Part shown: piece by piece, positions 1 to 8,879 of the stretch | Numbering within the stretch: the stretch's first letter is position 1 | How the letters are laid out: every line of letters starts with the position of its first letter | NCBI GenBank assembly: GCA_020638455.1 | Contig: JACKIK010000005.1 | Location: forward strand, 62,001 to 126,000 | DNA: 64,000 nucleotides | Source of the DNA: Hyphomonas sp. | GTDB taxonomy: Bacteria; Pseudomonadota; Alphaproteobacteria; Caulobacterales; Hyphomonadaceae | Direction: 5' to 3' | Program-made: the position numbers and the translations under genes | Notes under the pieces: model-generated | The model's database searches: none | The model's input: the letters and a program-made list of their open reading frames with translations, nothing else | Told to the model about the DNA's origin: nothing

Positions 1-582
1 CTGTCGGGCCTGCTCGACAGCGCGCTGCCGGATTTCGACGCGGACATGGATGCAGATGCGGACGCCGACGCACCGGATGCCGACGGGGCCGCGGGCGTAC
101 TCGGCGCGGTGACGTCCTGGCTGAGCATCGGCCGGGTGCCGCTGCTGGTGCTGATCGTCGCCTTCCTGACGGGTTTCGGCCTTGCCGGCGTGATCGGGCA
201 GAACGCCGTGAAAGGTCTGATTGGCGCCTATCTTCCGGTTCCGGTAGCCGTCATCGCAGCGCTGTTCGTTGCCCTGCCGGTGACCCGGCATCTTGGCCTC
301 GCGCTGGCACGCCTGGTGCCGAAGGAGGAGACCGATGCGGTCTCCCGCGACAGCTTTGTCGGACGCACCGCGGTGGTCATCAGGGGAGAGGCGAAACAGG
401 GCCTCCCCGCAGAGGCGAAGCTCAAAGACAGGGCAGGAACGGTCCAGTACGTTCTGGTTGAACCGGATGAGGCCGGCGCCACCTTCCAGGAAGGCGCAGA
501 AGTCATCCTGGTCGAGCAGAAAGGGCCGGTGTTCCGCGCCATTGCGAATACGCTGCCGGCGCTGTCAGGCAGCGTGGGCTAA
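1..582 (+). CDS. YqiJ-like inner membrane protein with C-terminal OB fold (5' end outside window)
   Basis: The reading frame is open from base 1, in frame with an ATG at 46, so the true start probably lies upstream; 193 residues are visible. After an Asp/Ala-rich stretch there are two hydrophobic segments, around the GRVPLLVLIVAFLTGFG stretch and the VPVAVIAALFVALP stretch. A small beta-rich domain follows, starting at SFVGRTAVVI, typical of the OB-fold domain of YqiJ and NfeD-like proteins. Such proteins partner flotillins in membrane microdomains. The flotillin gene begins 23 bases downstream on the same strand, the classic yqiJ-yqiK pairing. The partner role is inferred from that pairing. 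Confidence 0.8.
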   Translation: MSGLLDSALPDFDADMDADADADAPDADGAAGVLGAVTSWLSIGRVPLLVLIVAFLTGFGLAGVIGQNAVKGLIGAYLPVPVAVIAALFVALPVTRHLGLALARLVPKEETDAVSRDSFVGRTAVVIRGEAKQGLPAEAKLKDRAGTVQYVLVEPDEAGATFQEGAEVILVEQKGPVFRAIANTLPALSGSVG

Positions 583-605
583 CTGGCTAGAAAGGCCGAA
601 GACTG

Positions 606-2276
606 ATGAACGAACAATTGGTGACCTATCTGTCGATCGCCGGCATTATCCTGCTGGCTTTCCTCACCATACTGCTGATCTTCGCGCGGCTGTACCGCCG
701 GGCGTCGAAGGAGGTTTCATTCGTTCGGACCGGCTTTGGCGGCCAGAAAGTGATCATGAATGGCGGCGCGCTGGTCTTTCCGGTGCTGCACGAGGTGATC
801 CCGGTCAACATGAACACGCTGCGCCTGGAAGTGCGCCGGCATGCCGAGCAGGCGCTGATCACCCGCGACCGCATGCGGGTCGACGTGCAGGCTGAATTCT
901 ATGTCCGTGTACAGCCGACCGTCGAGTCGATCGCCAATGCCGCCCAGACGCTGGGCCAGCGGACCATGCAGCCGCAATCGCTCAAGGAGCTGATCGAAGG
1001 CAAGTTCGTCGACGCCCTGCGCGCGGTCGCCGCGGAGATGGGCATGGAGGAACTGCACGAGCAGCGCGTGAACTTTGTCCAGAAGGTGCAGGCGGCAGTG
1101 TCGGAGGACATCCTGAAGAACGGCCTCGAACTGGAATCGGTGTCGCTGACCGGTCTCGACCAGACGAGCAAGGAATACTTCAACCCGGACAACGCGTTCG
1201 ACGCCGAGGGCCTGACCAAGCTGACCGAGGAGATCGAGGCGCGGCGCAAGAAGCGCAACGATATCGAGCAGGAGACCGAGGTCGAGATCCAGCGCAAGAA
1301 CCTCGAGGCACAGCAGCAGCAGCTGCAGATTTCCCGGGACGTCGAATATGCCCGGCTCGAGCAGCAACGGGAAATCGAGATCCGCAGGGCGGAACAGGCG
1401 ACCCAGATCGCCCAGCAGCAGGCCGAACGCCAGCGCGAGGCCGAGCAGGCCAAGATCCTGGCGGACCAGCACATCAAGGAATCCGGAATTGCGGCCGAGC
1501 AGCGGGTTGCCGAACGCGACATCGAGAAGGCCCGCCAGGTGATGCTGGCCGAGCAGGATCGCGACATTGCCGTCGCCGAGCGGTCACGGGCGAAGTCCGA
1601 AGCCGACGCGAAAGCTGACGAAGCGCGCGCCATCGCTGCCCGCGCGGCAGAGCAGGTCACCACGACGCGCGCAACCGAGACGGCCGAGCGCGACAAGGCG
1701 ATCGAACTGATCGAGGCGCGCAAGCAGGCCGAGCAATCGGCGATCCAGATCCAGGTTGCCGCCGAGGCGGAAAAGCTGGCCGCTGTCGACAAGGCCGAAG
1801 CCATCCGGCTGGCCGCCGAAGCGGATGCCAACAAGCAGCGTATCACGGCGGAAGGTGCGGCCCAGGCGGAGAAGCTGCGCGCCGAGGCGCTGCGCGAAGT
1901 CTACGATGCCGAGGCCGAGGGCAAGCGCAAGGTGAACGAAGCGGCGAACACGCTGTCGCCGGAGCAGATCGCCATGCAGATCAAGCAAGCCCTGATCGAG
2001 GCGTTGCCGGCCATTATCGAACAGTCGGTCAAGCCGATGGAGCGCATCGAAGGCATCAAGATCCTGCACGTGGAAGGCCTGAACGGCGTGACTGGCAGTG
2101 GCAACGGAGCGGATGAGGCGCCGGCTGCAGGACTTGCGGACCAGGCGGTGAACGCCGCGCTGCGCTACCGCACGCAGGCGCCGCTGCTGGACACTCTGAT
2201 GGCGGAGCTTGGCATCAGCGGGGGAGACCTCGACGGCCTCACCTCTCTCGGGAAGGCATCCAAGCCGAAAAACTGA
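606..2276 (+). CDS. Flotillin family protein (YqiK-like)
   Basis: The 556-residue protein has one N-terminal membrane anchor (about residues 5-27). A band-7/SPFH domain follows, with the characteristic FGGQKVIMNGGALVFPVLHE stretch (about residues 41-60). A very long Glu/Gln/Ala/Arg-rich coiled coil runs from about 205 to 460, and a C-terminal oligomerisation region closes the protein. This is the bacterial flotillin layout of the YqiK/FloT group, which scaffolds membrane microdomains. It lies directly behind the YqiJ-like gene and is probably cotranscribed. The Glu/Lys-rich coil produces many spurious antisense open frames, which I disregard. Specific clients cannot be read from sequence. Confidence 0.93.
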   Translation: MNEQLVTYLSIAGIILLAFLTILLIFARLYRRASKEVSFVRTGFGGQKVIMNGGALVFPVLHEVIPVNMNTLRLEVRRHAEQALITRDRMRVDVQAEFYVRVQPTVESIANAAQTLGQRTMQPQSLKELIEGKFVDALRAVAAEMGMEELHEQRVNFVQKVQAAVSEDILKNGLELESVSLTGLDQTSKEYFNPDNAFDAEGLTKLTEEIEARRKKRNDIEQETEVEIQRKNLEAQQQQLQISRDVEYARLEQQREIEIRRAEQATQIAQQQAERQREAEQAKILADQHIKESGIAAEQRVAERDIEKARQVMLAEQDRDIAVAERSRAKSEADAKADEARAIAARAAEQVTTTRATETAERDKAIELIEARKQAEQSAIQIQVAAEAEKLAAVDKAEAIRLAAEADANKQRITAEGAAQAEKLRAEALREVYDAEAEGKRKVNEAANTLSPEQIAMQIKQALIEALPAIIEQSVKPMERIEGIKILHVEGLNGVTGSGNGADEAPAAGLADQAVNAALRYRTQAPLLDTLMAELGISGGDLDGLTSLGKASKPKN

Positions 2277-2296
2277 AGTGCATAGCACGAAATGAA

Positions 2297-2329
2297 TTCG
2301 CCGCAGCGCGACCCATGCGCTGCGGCGAA
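2297..2329. terminator. Bidirectional hairpin between flotillin and the Cys-repeat gene
   Basis: A perfect 12-base stem (TTCGCCGCAGCG, then its complement CGCTGCGGCGAA) encloses a 9-base loop in the short gap between two converging genes. A T-rich stretch follows only weakly on the plus strand (ATCCTTTGTGG). Position and perfect stem favour a shared terminator. Confidence 0.75.
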
Positions 2330-2346
2330 ATCCTTTGTGGTGTCGC

Positions 2347-3948
2347 TCAGTTCGGGTTGCAGGCGAATTCGCGGGTGACGCCGGTCCAGGTGTGGTTGTA
2401 GGCAACCTGGACTTCGAAGCCTGCGCCGACGCCCGGCTGGTAGGCGATCATGTCAGGGTCACCGGTGGCGTTGCCGTAGTTCCAGCTGAAGCTGCTGGTA
2501 TACCCGGCCGGCCCGACCGAGCCGCCCATCACGAAGCCGTTCGACTCGCCCTTCAGGCCATCGAAGCCGCCCTTCGACAGGGCGAGGATGCCGCTGCTTC
2601 CGGCGCCCGCCTGGGCGCCAGCGGTGAACGAGTTCGCCCACATCGGTGCGCAGGCAAAGGTGCCATCGGATTTGCGCGTCATGGAAAGGCCCTCGGCGTG
2701 ATCGTAGCCGACGACGAAGGACCCGCCGGAGCTGATCATGAAGGTTGCGGTGTCGTAGCCACCGTTCTTCGCAGCATCGGATTCGAGGACCTGCTTGAGC
2801 AGTCCCTGCGCATTGTCCGGCTTGGTCACGGCGAGGATGGCCTGATGGTAGTTGCCGAGTTCGGCGGCTTCCTCGATCCGCTTGTCGAGCGCTTCGGCTT
2901 TCTCGTCATCGGCGCGCTGGGCGGCCGTCCGCTCATCGCCGGTGCAGCTCGGGTCGTCGACATCGAATTCGCCCCACATGCTGACATCGAGGATGCAGCG
3001 GTTCGGACGACCGAACGCCTGTCCGTGGATGGTGCCGGAGGTCTCACGGCAGGCGATTTCCCAGGCTTCACCGCTGGGGATGTCCCTCAGAATGCTTGAA
3101 TACTGGCGTTTGCCGGCGGCAACGCAATAATCTGCCTTCGGCGTATCCCAGCGCGAGCCCGTGCAGGTGGTGTCTTCGCGTTCCCATTCACCCCACATTT
3201 CCTTCGTCGTCGGATCCTCGACGCAGGAGATGGGATAGGCATCCTTTCCGTCGAACTTGATCGGGCTCTTGCCGCAGGCTTCCCAGTGATCTTCGCCGTC
3301 CGGAATGTCGTAAAGGACCGACGACCACTGCCGTGTGTTCTTGCCAGTGCAATGATCAGCCTTCGGCACGCCCCAGTGATTGAAGCCGCATTCCGGATCG
3401 TCGACGCGCCATTCGGCCCACATCTCGCCGATCCCGCGCCCGGCGCAGGACTCGCCGCCCGTATAGGAGTGCGATACGCCGTACTTGTCATTGAACTTTG
3501 CAGGCGTGTGCTCGCAGACCGACTTCACGTTACCCGTGGCGTCCCAGATTCGGGACGCGTAGATACGCTTGCCTTCGGAGCGGGCGGTGCAGCCATAGGC
3601 CGTGACCGTGCCCCAATGAGGCTCCTTCGGCTTGCAGGCAGCCGCGTTCGGCGTGTCCCATTCGCCCCACATGCCGAGGGATGCCTTGTCGACACACCGC
3701 GTCGGCTTGCCGTGCGGCAGGGAACCGGTTCCGTTCGTTGCGTTGCATTTGGCTGGCCAGTTATCCCACAGGGTCAGGCCGTAGAGGCGGGCATAGTCGA
3801 CCTTGGTTGTGCCGCTGCATTTTGAGCCCTGGTCGCCCCAACTGAGCTGGGCGCTTGCGGGCAGCGACACGAAGAACGTGCCGGCCAAAGCGATTGCTGC
3901 CATGCGCAGACTGCGCGAGCCCATAATATCCGATTTGAAGAAATTCAC
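2347..3948 (-). CDS. Secreted protein with four tandem Cys-containing repeats, unknown function
   Basis: I do not recognise this family. I start it at a GTG at 3948, behind AAGGGACGCGGC; an in-frame ATG at 3924 is the alternative. The protein is 533 residues with a signal peptide ending near residue 33 (SLPASA-Q). Four repeats of about 75 residues span roughly 35-110, 111-190, 191-265 and 266-338. Each carries about four cysteines and a shared frame: a YC or DHC start, SS-L-DIP-GE-W, a mid C, then MWGEW or MWGEF with a closing C. The last 195 residues form a Gly/Ser-rich, beta-looking domain ending ACNPN. Disulfide-stabilised repeats suggest a periplasmic or extracellular role. It stands alone, between the flotillin pair (convergent) and the lipid A operon. 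Confidence 0.75.
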   Translation of the reverse strand: MNFFKSDIMGSRSLRMAAIALAGTFFVSLPASAQLSWGDQGSKCSGTTKVDYARLYGLTLWDNWPAKCNATNGTGSLPHGKPTRCVDKASLGMWGEWDTPNAAACKPKEPHWGTVTAYGCTARSEGKRIYASRIWDATGNVKSVCEHTPAKFNDKYGVSHSYTGGESCAGRGIGEMWAEWRVDDPECGFNHWGVPKADHCTGKNTRQWSSVLYDIPDGEDHWEACGKSPIKFDGKDAYPISCVEDPTTKEMWGEWEREDTTCTGSRWDTPKADYCVAAGKRQYSSILRDIPSGEAWEIACRETSGTIHGQAFGRPNRCILDVSMWGEFDVDDPSCTGDERTAAQRADDEKAEALDKRIEEAAELGNYHQAILAVTKPDNAQGLLKQVLESDAAKNGGYDTATFMISSGGSFVVGYDHAEGLSMTRKSDGTFACAPMWANSFTAGAQAGAGSSGILALSKGGFDGLKGESNGFVMGGSVGPAGYTSSFSWNYGNATGDPDMIAYQPGVGAGFEVQVAYNHTWTGVTREFACNPN

Positions 3949-4032
3949 GCCGCGTCCCTTTCGGCTCTGAATCCGGTCGCGTCTCCCTTTCGAATATTTA
4001 TTGCGCGACCAACAGGTCCGTGCAGGCAACGC

Positions 4033-4059
4033 GAATTCACCTGAATGTCGAGTGAATTC
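4033..4059. promoter_or_regulatory. 8-bp inverted repeat upstream of the Cys-repeat gene
   Basis: GAATTCAC and GTGAATTC form a perfect 8-base inverted repeat with an 11-base spacer (centre-to-centre 19 bases). It lies 85-111 bases upstream of the GTG start of the secreted repeat protein and 15 bases past the stop of the hydrolase gene. It could be an operator for the repeat gene or a weak terminator-type hairpin of the upstream operon. No U-tract follows it on the minus strand, which favours an operator, but the call is tentative. Confidence 0.4.
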
Positions 4060-4073
4060 TGAGTTGCGGTGCA

Positions 4074-4832
4074 TCAATCCGACAGGTGAACCCCCAGTAC
4101 TGAATTGTATTCGTCGGGAATTTCGAAGTAAGGCGAGTGCCCGCAGCCCTTGAAAACATGGAAATGTGCTTCGTGCTCTTCGAAGTAGGGCAGCACGCCC
4201 TTCAGGGCTTCCGGCGGCCAGATCGCGTCGTGCTCGCCGGCGAAGATGATGACCGGGCATTTCACCTCTTTCAGCTGCTCGACAGGGATCAGGGCATCCG
4301 GGCCGAACAGGATTCGGGCGGCATCCGGATTGAACGGCGTATTGAAGGCGCCGAGCTGCTGGTAGAGGTATTCCTTCGCGGGCTCGGCCGTATGCAGCTG
4401 CTGGCCGAGGGCGACGGAGGCGGGGCCGCGGGCGTCCATCTTTTTCTGGCTGTCGAAGAAGGATTGAAGGGCTGGCGGATGCGCGATGCCGGCCATGGTG
4501 CAGCCGAGGATCAGGCGCTCGACGCGGTCCGGATGGCGAAGCGCAAGGCGGAGGCCCGCCCAACCGCCGAGCGACTGGGTGACGATGCTGGCCTTGTCGA
4601 GGCCTGCCGCGTCCATCACGGCAAGCGCGCCGTCAGAGAAAGCCTGGTCCAGCGCTTCCGGCGCGACGGTCGGCGTGCGGCCGAAGCCGGGCAGGTCATA
4701 GGCGACGCATTTGTGGGTGTTGCTGAAATAGGCCATCTGCTGCCACCAGACGGCAGCATTGCCGCCCGCGCCGTGGATGAACAGAACGCCCGGGCCTTCA
4801 CCTGCGGAAATCCAGTGCGGCGTCTCGCTCAT
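4074..4832 (-). CDS. Alpha/beta hydrolase
   Basis: The start is the ATG at 4832 with an ideal ribosome site, AAGGAGGGGCAAAC, giving 252 residues; the frame stays open further upstream, but without support. Visible hydrolase landmarks are the HGAGGN oxyanion-hole motif near the N terminus, a nucleophile elbow VTQSLGG (Thr replaces the usual first Gly), GEHDAIWPPE with the acid residue, and GCGHSPYFE with the catalytic His. The fold resembles meta-cleavage-product hydrolases and small esterases. The gene follows the LpxL-like gene by 22 bases and is probably the last cistron of the lipid A operon. Substrate unknown. Confidence 0.85.
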   Translation of the reverse strand: MSETPHWISAGEGPGVLFIHGAGGNAAVWWQQMAYFSNTHKCVAYDLPGFGRTPTVAPEALDQAFSDGALAVMDAAGLDKASIVTQSLGGWAGLRLALRHPDRVERLILGCTMAGIAHPPALQSFFDSQKKMDARGPASVALGQQLHTAEPAKEYLYQQLGAFNTPFNPDAARILFGPDALIPVEQLKEVKCPVIIFAGEHDAIWPPEALKGVLPYFEEHEAHFHVFKGCGHSPYFEIPDEYNSVLGVHLSD

Positions 4833-4854
4833 GTTTGCCCCTCCTTCGTGCGGG

Positions 4855-5820
4855 TCAGGTGACGCCGGCATCTTTCCAGGCTTCCTTGGGCCAGCGGCGG
4901 TGTTGCCAGAACCACTGGCCGGGATGGGCGCGGACCTGTGCTTCCAGAAACTGGTTGATCCGGGTGACGGAGGCAAGGATGTCGGCATCCTGGTCGCCGG
5001 TATCGCCGGGCACGAACGGCTCGTGAAATTCGATGCGGAAGCGGGCCGGGCCGGTGCGCGTCGTCGAGACCGGCACGATGGGGACGTGGTATTTGAGGGC
5101 AAGGCGCGTCGGGCCGGGCGCGGTCATGGCGTCGCGGCCGAAGAAGGGGACGGCGATGCCTTCGTTGAATTTCTGGTCGTTCATCAGGGCGATGGGAGAG
5201 CCCTTGGCGAGAGCGCGCATCAGTTCTCGCGTGCCGATGCCCTTCGGCGCGTTGATGGCTGTGCCATAGTCATGACGCAGCTTCGAGATGCGCCAGTCGA
5301 TGTGCGGATTGTTAAGCGCCCGGTAGGTCATCACGGCATGCGGGATGCGCTTGGTGATGGCGGCAGGCATGATTTCCCAGTTGGCGAAATGGCCGGACAC
5401 GAAGACGGCGCCCTTGCCGCTGTCGCGGATGCGGTCCAGCACGTCAAGGCCCACGATCTCGACCCGGCCGGACGTGTACGGATCGATCTTCGGCAGGTGG
5501 GGAAGCTCGCCGGCTGTACGCCCGGCGGATTCCCAGGCGGCGAGGGCAGTTTCCTCGACCTGCGCATCGGTCCAGTCAGGGAAGGCCATTTTCAGGTTGC
5601 GCCGCATTGTCCTGTGCTGCGACAGCATCGGGCCGATCTTGCGCAACAGCCAGCCGCCGAAATTCGACGCCCGGTCCGGCCCCATCGCCTTGACGGGCGC
5701 CCAGTAGATCCAGTCCCAAGCAAAGGTTTCCAGGCGCCACTGGACGCGCTGCCAAAGACTGGCGCGGTTATCGATATCCTTTGGCCGGACGTAACCGGCC
5801 TCTGTTTCGGTTCCGCTCAT
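4855..5820 (-). CDS. Lipid A biosynthesis acyltransferase (LpxL/HtrB family)
   Basis: The 321-residue protein starts at the ATG at 5820, four bases after the lpxK stop. It carries the family signature SGHFANWE (His-x4-Glu), the catalytic dyad of late acyltransferases that add secondary acyl chains to Kdo-lipid A. It also has the conserved MNDQKFNEG and PFFGRDAMTAPGP blocks. It lacks a strong N-terminal transmembrane helix. The family works at the inner membrane cytoplasmic face using acyl-ACP. Its place after lpxK and waaA supports a lipid A role; which chain or position it modifies cannot be told. Confidence 0.88.
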   Translation of the reverse strand: MSGTETEAGYVRPKDIDNRASLWQRVQWRLETFAWDWIYWAPVKAMGPDRASNFGGWLLRKIGPMLSQHRTMRRNLKMAFPDWTDAQVEETALAAWESAGRTAGELPHLPKIDPYTSGRVEIVGLDVLDRIRDSGKGAVFVSGHFANWEIMPAAITKRIPHAVMTYRALNNPHIDWRISKLRHDYGTAINAPKGIGTRELMRALAKGSPIALMNDQKFNEGIAVPFFGRDAMTAPGPTRLALKYHVPIVPVSTTRTGPARFRIEFHEPFVPGDTGDQDADILASVTRINQFLEAQVRAHPGQWFWQHRRWPKEAWKDAGVT

Positions 5821-5824
5821 GCCG

Positions 5825-6823
5825 TTACCGGGCCTTTGCAGGGTGTAGGACTGGGGCGAGCAGCGCCCTGAGGGCTGCCTCGTCCTCAAAGCGGGCTTCG
5901 ACGGGAAAGGCAAGAATGCGCTGCCGCTCGTCAGCTGGCAAGCGCACATGATCTTTCGTTGTGGTAATGAGCCGCGCCCCGTGGCTGGCGGCAAGGTCGT
6001 GCAGGAAGCGGAGGTCGCTGGCGGTGAAGACATGGTGGTCACCATACGGCACGCCTTCGCGAAGGTCGGCGCCGGCCGCCTTCAGGCCGTCGAAGAACTT
6101 CACCGGACGGCCGATGCCCGCAAAGGCGACGAGCGGGCCTTCGGGCACCGCCCCGGACGGGGCGATGGCCGCGCGCAGCACCGGTAGGCGGGATTTCTGC
6201 ACGGCCGTCAGCTCCTTGCCCTCACCCATAAGGACGACGCCCTGTGCCCGGGTGAGGCCGTCCGCCACCGGCTCACGCAGCGGTCCCTTTGGCAGCACGA
6301 AGCCATTGCCGAACGGGGCGGCGGCATCGATCACGATGAGGGACAGGTCCTTGGCGACGGAGGGGTTCTGGTGGCCGTCATCCATGACAATGAGCCGGAC
6401 GCCGTCGGCGGCCATGGCGCGGGCGGCTTCGGCGCGGTCGCGTCCGATCCAGGCTTCTCCACTGGCGGCCAGCATCAGCGGTTCGTCGCCGACCTCGGCC
6501 GCGGCATGGCCGGCGGGGTCTACGCGGAGCGGTCCTGAGAGGCTGCCGCCATAGCCGCGGGACAGGCTGGCGGCGCGCAGGCCGGCTTCGGACGCCATCC
6601 TGCGGATCGCTTCGACAACCGGCGTTTTGCCGACACCGCCGACCGTGAGATTGCCGACGCAGATGATGGGCACGGGCACTGCGGCGGGCTTCGCATTTGC
6701 GAGCTTGCGGCGGATGCCCATTGTGTAGAGGGCGGCCAGCGGCGTCAGGAGGATGCGTATCAGCGGCGCGGCTTCGCGCGACCGGGGGTCGAGCCCGGCA
6801 GACCAGAAGTGCGGTGCCTTCAT
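5825..6823 (-). CDS. lpxK: Tetraacyldisaccharide 4'-kinase
   Basis: LpxK phosphorylates the 4' position of the tetraacyldisaccharide to give lipid IVA. The 332-residue length fits the family. The N-terminal region runs FWSAGLDPRSREAAPLIRILLTPLAALY, a membrane-associated helix. The P-loop VGNLTVGGVGKTP follows near residue 56, then SRGYGG and MDDGHQN, all family hallmarks. Its start overlaps the waaA stop by four bases (ATGA), and the LpxL-like gene begins four bases after its stop, so translation is coupled within one operon. Confidence 0.95.
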   Translation of the reverse strand: MKAPHFWSAGLDPRSREAAPLIRILLTPLAALYTMGIRRKLANAKPAAVPVPIICVGNLTVGGVGKTPVVEAIRRMASEAGLRAASLSRGYGGSLSGPLRVDPAGHAAAEVGDEPLMLAASGEAWIGRDRAEAARAMAADGVRLIVMDDGHQNPSVAKDLSLIVIDAAAPFGNGFVLPKGPLREPVADGLTRAQGVVLMGEGKELTAVQKSRLPVLRAAIAPSGAVPEGPLVAFAGIGRPVKFFDGLKAAGADLREGVPYGDHHVFTASDLRFLHDLAASHGARLITTTKDHVRLPADERQRILAFPVEARFEDEAALRALLAPVLHPAKAR

Positions 6824-8079
6824 GATTGTGCCTCAGCCGGCAGCACCGGGCGCAGCGCCTCCAGAGTGACCTGCATCGGTGCATCGGCTTCGTGGGCCAG
6901 CAGGTCGAGGGAGGCGGCCGAGGGCGGTTCCATGGAGACCAGGGCGCGTCCGATAGCTTTCGCACTCTTCAGCAGGCGGACGAGTCCGCGCTCTTCGAGG
7001 TCCTGCATCATGGCGGCAAAGTTGAACACGTCCGGACCGGAGACAACAGGCTTGCCAAGACGGATCGGCTCCAGCGGATTATGACCGCCGACATCCGGCG
7101 TGTTGCCGCCGCCGAGAAAGACGGCGTCCGCGAGACGGAACCAGAGCCCCATCTCACCCATCGTGTCAGCCAGCAGCACCTGCGTGCGCATGGTCGGCGC
7201 TTCGCCGCGCGACCGGCGCGCATAGGGGATGTTCCGTTCCCGAAGCATGTCTTCGATCAGCGGTCCGCGTTCCGGATGCCGAGGCGCGATGATCAGGGCG
7301 GCTTCCGGCGCGGCTTTCATCGCCTCCAGGAACAGTGCTTCCTCGCCCTCATGCGTGGAGGCAGCGAGATAGCACCTGCGCGTCCCCTTGAAGCCTTCGT
7401 GCAGGCGCCGGAGCTCAACGTCACCCGCCGCGGGCGGCGGCAGTGCCGATTTGAGGTTGCCTGCACAGGTGATGGGCTTGCCGAGCAATGTGGCGAGGCG
7501 CCTGGCCGTGTCTTCGTCGGCGGCGAGCACGACGTCGAACCTGCCGACGAGACGCCGGAAAGCGCCGCGCAGCCGCATCCAGCCACGGAACGAGTCCTCC
7601 GTCATGCGGCCGTTGACGAGGGCGCGCCGCGCGCCGGCTTTCTCCGCCTCGAGGATCAGGTTTGGCCAGATCTCGCCTTCTCCGAAGATGCAGAGGTCAG
7701 GGCTCCAGTGGCGGACGAAGCGCCGGGCCGCGCCGGGCGTGTCGAGCGGTGCCATCTGGTGAAAGGCATTGTCCGGCAACAGGGGTTCCAGCAGCTTTGC
7801 CGATGTCTGGGTCTGGCTGGTAAACAGCAGCATCAGGTCCGGACGCTCTTCGAGGAGGCGGTTGCCGAGCTCCAGCAGCAGGCGGGACTCGCCGACGCTC
7901 GCCCCATGCAGCCAGACCAGCGGCGTGCCGGACTTGCGGCCCGGCATGCGGCGTGCGGTCCGCTCATGCAGGCGCAGATAGTCTTCCTTGCCGGCCCTGA
8001 CACGCCGGCGCAGGACGAATCCGGCGAACGGCGACAGGGCGCCGGTCAGGATGCGATACGCATGAAGCGCCGGGGTCAT
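6820..8079 (-). CDS. waaA: 3-deoxy-D-manno-octulosonic acid transferase
   Basis: WaaA (KdtA) transfers Kdo from CMP-Kdo to lipid IVA. The 419-residue protein shows family motifs: WLHGASVGE near residue 55, the FGEGEIWPNLI block, and the C-terminal nucleotide-sugar site with FLGGGNTPDVGGHNPLEPIRLGKPV. The GT-B N-terminal membrane anchor is also recognisable. The gene overlaps both neighbours by four bases, in the order DUF374 protein, waaA, lpxK. Whether it adds one or several Kdo residues cannot be told from this reading. Confidence 0.95.
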   Translation of the reverse strand: MTPALHAYRILTGALSPFAGFVLRRRVRAGKEDYLRLHERTARRMPGRKSGTPLVWLHGASVGESRLLLELGNRLLEERPDLMLLFTSQTQTSAKLLEPLLPDNAFHQMAPLDTPGAARRFVRHWSPDLCIFGEGEIWPNLILEAEKAGARRALVNGRMTEDSFRGWMRLRGAFRRLVGRFDVVLAADEDTARRLATLLGKPITCAGNLKSALPPPAAGDVELRRLHEGFKGTRRCYLAASTHEGEEALFLEAMKAAPEAALIIAPRHPERGPLIEDMLRERNIPYARRSRGEAPTMRTQVLLADTMGEMGLWFRLADAVFLGGGNTPDVGGHNPLEPIRLGKPVVSGPDVFNFAAMMQDLEERGLVRLLKSAKAIGRALVSMEPPSAASLDLLAHEADAPMQVTLEALRPVLPAEAQS

Positions 8080-8846
8080 TGCGGGGCGGGGTCCGTTGTG
8101 AAAGCCGTCTTTCCTGCTGCCAGCATATCGGCGCGGACCGTCGCCGCATCAAGCTGTTCCTGCAATTGCGCCTGCAGGACTTCAAGCGGCGTCGTGCGCG
8201 CGGTGCTGATCGGCGTGCCGAGCACGATGGCGCCGCGCGTAAACGGGAAGGGGATGATGAACCGGTCCCAGGTCTTGAGTCGCCAAGCGGGCTGCACGGA
8301 CAGCGCATAAGGCACGATCGGCGCGCCGGCGCGCTGCGCGATCATGATGGCGCCGGGGCTGACCTTCTCGGCCGGGCCGCGCGGACCGTCCGGGGTGATG
8401 CAGACGGCACTGCCGGACTTCAGCAGGCGCACAGCCTCCGCGATTGCCCGCGCGCCACCCTTGTCCTTCTTCTTTTTCTTGTTGGCGGCAGAACCGCGAA
8501 TGGCATGCAGATCAAGATGGTCGATGGCGCGGGCGACGGCTTCGCCGTCCGCCGACAGAGAGATCAGCATGGCGGCGCGATGGATGCGGTCTTTCCATCC
8601 GCGGATGACCCGAACCCAGCCGGTCGGCAGAAGCAGGATGCGGGAATGCCAGGCCGCGACGACGACACCATCGTATTCGCGCCAGGCGTTGCGCGTTTCT
8701 TCCGGGATCTCGATTTTCCAGCGGACCGTGCGGGCCACGAGTTCCATCCATACCCAGATCATGCGGCCGAGCAGGGCGGCAACAAAGGGGGAGCGGAGAA
8801 GTGACCTCATCGCGCGGCTTATAGCGCCGTTTCCTTTACGGACCAT
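8076..8846 (-). CDS. DUF374-type lysophospholipid acyltransferase family protein
   Basis: The protein is 256 residues from the ATG at 8846. The frame remains open to 8894, but that start would lie inside tRNA-Val; a second in-frame ATG at 8810 is possible, and neither has a clear ribosome site. The sequence contains VVAAWHSRILLLP (candidate catalytic His), a lysine run KKKKKDK, and the signature CITPDGPRGP of DUF374 proteins related to the PlsC/LpxL acyltransferases. It heads the lipid A operon and overlaps waaA by four bases. A role in modifying lipid A or its precursors is inferred from family and context. Confidence 0.85.
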   Translation of the reverse strand: MVRKGNGAISRAMRSLLRSPFVAALLGRMIWVWMELVARTVRWKIEIPEETRNAWREYDGVVVAAWHSRILLLPTGWVRVIRGWKDRIHRAAMLISLSADGEAVARAIDHLDLHAIRGSAANKKKKKDKGGARAIAEAVRLLKSGSAVCITPDGPRGPAEKVSPGAIMIAQRAGAPIVPYALSVQPAWRLKTWDRFIIPFPFTRGAIVLGTPISTARTTPLEVLQAQLQEQLDAATVRADMLAAGKTAFTTDPAPQ

Positions 8847-8879
8847 ACTCGCGCGCAGGGGAAGGACGGGCCGGAGAAA

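Noticed and set aside
717..1846. Two long antisense frames across the flotillin coiled coil
   Set aside because: Repetitive Glu/Gln/Ala codons create open frames on the opposite strand; one is Leu/Asp-rich and the other Ser/Ala-rich with no known fold.
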